Shown here: piece by piece, positions 63,301-64,000 of the stretch
Layout: each line of letters starts with the position of its first letter
Numbering within the stretch: the stretch's first letter is position 1
Source of the DNA: Pseudomonas shahriarae
GTDB lineage: Bacteria > Pseudomonadota > Gammaproteobacteria > Pseudomonadales > Pseudomonadaceae
DNA: 64,000 bases
Direction: 5' to 3'
Assembly (NCBI RefSeq): GCF_014268455.2
Contig: NZ_CP077085.1
Span: 2,232,001 to 2,296,000 of the forward strand
Notes under the pieces: generated by a model
What the model saw: only the letters and a program-made list of their open reading frames with translations
Told to the model about the DNA's origin: nothing
Databases searched by the model: none
Made by a program: the position numbers and the translations under genes

Positions 63301-64000
63301 CTGCTCTACCGCTACAGCGGCCAGACCGACCTGCGCATCGGTGCGCCGGTGGCCAACCGCATCCGCCCGGAAAGCGAAGGGCTGATCGGCGCGTTCCTCA
63401 ACACCCAGGTGCTGCGTTGCCAGCTCGACGGGCAGATGCGCGTTGCTGAGCTGTTTGAGCACGTGCGCCACACCGTAATCGAAGGCCAGTCCCATCAGGA
63501 CCTGCCGTTCGACCACTTGGTGGAAGCCCTGCAGCCGCCGCGCAGTGCTGCGTATAACCCGCTGTTCCAGGTGATGTGCAACGTGCAGCGCTGGGAATTC
63601 CAGCAAAGCCGGCAGCTGGCCGGGATGACCGTCGAGTACCTGGCCAACGATGCGCGTGCCACCAAGTTCGACCTCAACCTGGAAGTCACCGACCTCGATC
63701 ATCGCCTGGGTTGCTGCCTGACCTACAGCACCGACTTGTTCGACGAGCCGCGCATTGCGCGCATGGCCACCCATTGGCGCAACCTGCTGGAGGCGCTGAT
63801 CGCCGATCCGCAACAGCGCTTGAGCGAGTTGGCGATGCTCCAGGCACATGAGCAACGCGCCCTGCAAGACGGCCTCGGTATCGAGGCCGGCGAGCACCGT
63901 CTCGACCAGTGCATCCATTCGCTGTTCAGCGCCCAGGTGCAGGCCCGTGCGGATGCGCCCGCGCTGACCTTCGCCGGGCAAACCCTGAGTTACCGCGAGC
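57382..64000 (+). CDS. pvdL: Pyoverdine synthetase PvdL, N-terminal 2206 codons (continues beyond window)
   Basis: Start of the NRPS that begins the pyoverdine chromophore. Order: acyl-CoA/fatty-acyl-AMP ligase (about 1-580; YTSGSTALPKG at 168), carrier domain with Ser610 (GGNS), condensation domain (HHIIADG 801-807), adenylation domain (about 1110-1600; YTSGSTGQPKG from 1270), carrier Ser1657 (GGHS), condensation domain (HHIVTEG 1849-1855), and the first residues of a second adenylation domain at the window edge. In P. aeruginosa the ligase loads myristate, then Glu, Tyr and Dab modules follow. No stop in frame to 64000. AGGA lies seven bases before ATG 57382. Confidence 0.95.
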   Translation, partial: MMDAFELPRTLVQSLQRRAAQTPDQVALRFLAESAAETVVLSYRDLDLRARTIAAALQASAGLGERAVLLFPSGPDYVAAFFGCLYAGVIAVPAYPPESTRRHHQERLLSIIADAEPKLLLTSSGLRDALGQIEQAPPLLCVDELHSEIAAGWVAPNLQDDDIAFLQYTSGSTALPKGVQVSHGNLVANELLIRRGFGIDLNPDDVIVSWLPLYHDMGLIGGLLQPIFSGVPCVLMSPAYFLGRPLRWLEAISQYRGTISGGPDFAYRLCSERVSDSALERLDLSHWRVAYSGSEPIRLDTLERFAEKFAPCGFTPNNFFASYGLAEATLFVAGGTRGQGIPALRLDEQALAANRAEPGQGTAIMSCGTSQPEHAVLIVEPQTLAELDDNCVGEIWATGPSIAHGYWRNPEATAKTFVQHAGRTWLRTGDLGFIRDGEVFITGRLKDLLIVRGHNLYPQDIEQTVEREVEVVRKGRVAAFAVNDQGLEGIGIAAEISRSVQKILPPEALIKAIRQAVAEAYQEAPCVVVLLNPGALPKTSSGKVQRSACRTRLADGSLDSYAQFPDQRAQAGDGALASDLQQQIAAIWCEQLQVAQVAGDDHFFLLGGNSISATQVVARLRETLGLELNLRLLFEAPVLAEFAASVGQLQADGGVAQGAISALSRQQDMPQSLAQNRLWITWQLDPQSSAYTIPGALRLRGELDEDALHASFAQLIQRHEALRTRFYERDGQGYQRVDAQREFAVQVIDLRDLPLAEREARAAQIREDEARTQFDLEQGPLLWVTLLRLDDEDHQLLVTLHHIIADGWSLTVLIDEFSRLYAAASQGQRLELPALAVQYADYGSWQRQWLAAGEGQRQLAYWQQQLGDEHPILSLATDHPRSAQQRRSASRYSVRLDASLGEAIRQTAQAHQATPFMLLLAAFQSLLYRYSGQRDIRIGVPNANRTRHETQGLIGFFINTLVMRAEVDARLPFSELLAATRLAATEAQAHQDLPFEQLLEAFPQAREQGLFQVMFNHQQRDLSALRRLPGLLAEELPWHSREAKFDLQLHSEEDRNGRLSLSFDYADELFDASTIARLATHLINLLQAACAQPHQAVGDLALLQADEHTEQCNWSEAPCAPAQRLVPEQLNQHSDERTALVWQGASLTFAQLHTQANRLAHYLRDKGVGPDVCVAIAAERSPQLLIGLLAILKAGGAYVPLDPDYPADRLAYMLADSGVQLLLTQTHLLQQLPVAEGVSVIAMDSLKLDSWPTQAPGLHLNADNLAYVIYTSGSTGQPKGVGNTHGALAERLQWMQATYQLDESDVLMQKAPISFDVSVWECFWPLISGCRLVLAGPGEHRDPHRIAQLVQEHGVTTLHFVPPLLQLFVDEPLAAECTSLRRVFSGGEALPAELRNRLLAQLPAVQLHNRYGPTETAINVTHWHCQRTDGERSPIGRPLGNVLCRVLDEQFNLLPAGVPGELCIGGIGLARGYLGRAGLTAERFVADPLGAAGARLYRTGDRVRWTADGVLEYLGRLDQQVKLRGFRVEPEEIQARLLAQEGIAQALVLIRETAGGAQLIGYYTASGELDELDVKAALAAELPEYMVPAQLIHLDVMPLSPSGKVDRRALPEPVWQVREHVEPHTALEQQIAAIWRTVLGLPRVGLRDDFFALGGHSLLATQIISRTRQACDVELPLRTLFEASELGAFAEQVRLIQASGQRNQQSAIGKVDRRQPVPLSYSQQRMWFLWQMEPDSPAYNVGGMARLRGVLDVGRFEAALQALIMRHEALRTTFPSVDGVARQNVAAQSSVRMNWQDFSAFTEAERQLRVQQLADQEAHRPFNLETGPLLHACLVKAGEQEHYLVLTLHHIVTEGWAMDIFARELSALYEAFIDERESPLEPLPVQYLDYSVWQRQWLEAGERQRQLDYWTTQLGNEHPLLELPSDRPRPAVQSHQGELYRFDLGDELAAKVRAFNAEHGLTLFMTMTATLATLLYRYSGQTDLRIGAPVANRIRPESEGLIGAFLNTQVLRCQLDGQMRVAELFEHVRHTVIEGQSHQDLPFDHLVEALQPPRSAAYNPLFQVMCNVQRWEFQQSRQLAGMTVEYLANDARATKFDLNLEVTDLDHRLGCCLTYSTDLFDEPRIARMATHWRNLLEALIADPQQRLSELAMLQAHEQRALQDGLGIEAGEHRLDQCIHSLFSAQVQARADAPALTFAGQTLSYRE

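Overview
The window is chromosomal DNA from a fluorescent Pseudomonas, most likely of the P. fluorescens group. The evidence is high GC content, GCGGGCAAGCCCGCTCCCAC-type REP sequences between genes, a pyoverdine locus (pvdS, pvdG, pvdL), and a long stretch whose gene order matches, from memory, the P. aeruginosa region efp-ohr-ohrR ... aroF(II) ... deaD ... tpm-htpX-alaA-msrB-gpx-ospR-sagS (PA2851 down to PA2824). No rRNA, tRNA, CRISPR array, prophage or insertion sequence was seen. The only mobile-looking sequences are REP pairs and one MITE-like element of about 218 bp.

Layout. 1-7060: 3' end of efp, the organic-hydroperoxide genes ohr and ohrR, two LysR regulators flanking a TauE/SafE permease, a DUF1127 small protein, a YcaQ/AlkX-type DNA glycosylase and type II DAHP synthase. 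7201-16954: spermidine-synthase-like protein, MITE, enoyl-CoA hydratase-like protein, DEAD-box helicase, DODA-type dioxygenase, thiopurine methyltransferase, HtpX, AlaA, MsrB, glutathione peroxidase and its sensor OspR. 16938-25941: signalling block with a SagS-type hybrid kinase, a DUF815 ATPase, free-Met-sulfoxide reductase, a BvgS/RocS-like 1212-residue hybrid kinase, its LuxR-type regulator and a receiver-only protein resembling the RocR receiver. 26189-34917: dGTPase, EAL phosphodiesterase, a YqjD/YqjE/YqjK-like membrane trio, ammonium transporter, KefB-like antiporter, a glutaredoxin-like protein and a pseudouridine synthase. 34986-44362: lipoprotein, mobA, moaB-moeA, YegS-type kinase, a NarX/NarL-type pair, a degenerate Hpt-like protein, CheV, MOSC protein, PpnP and an exonuclease. 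44433-53537: acyclic terpene utilisation genes atuABCDEF with divergent atuR. 53637-64000: an orphan solute-binding protein and the pyoverdine genes pvdY-like, pvdS, pvdG and the first 2206 codons of pvdL.

How the genes work together. Three themes recur. (1) Peroxide defence and repair: Ohr/OhrR, Gpx/OspR, MsrB and fRMsr, with visible operators: two GCGC-flanked sites before ohr and a perfect 26-bp palindrome before gpx. (2) Surface and second-messenger signalling: SagS, the Roc-like system, an EAL protein and CheV with a sigma-28 promoter. (3) Iron acquisition: a Fur box at pvdS, and PvdS-type promoters (TAAAT/TAATT, 16 bp, CGT) before both the acetyltransferase and pvdG-pvdL. The Atu block encodes the citronellyl/geranyl-CoA branch up to hydration of isohexenylglutaconyl-CoA. 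It is controlled by AtuR through two mirror-image 16-bp operators. atuG and atuH are not seen next to it.

Limits: no searches or alignments were run. Names rest on recognising protein motifs and on remembered synteny. Starts were chosen by eye from ribosome-binding sites and family length.
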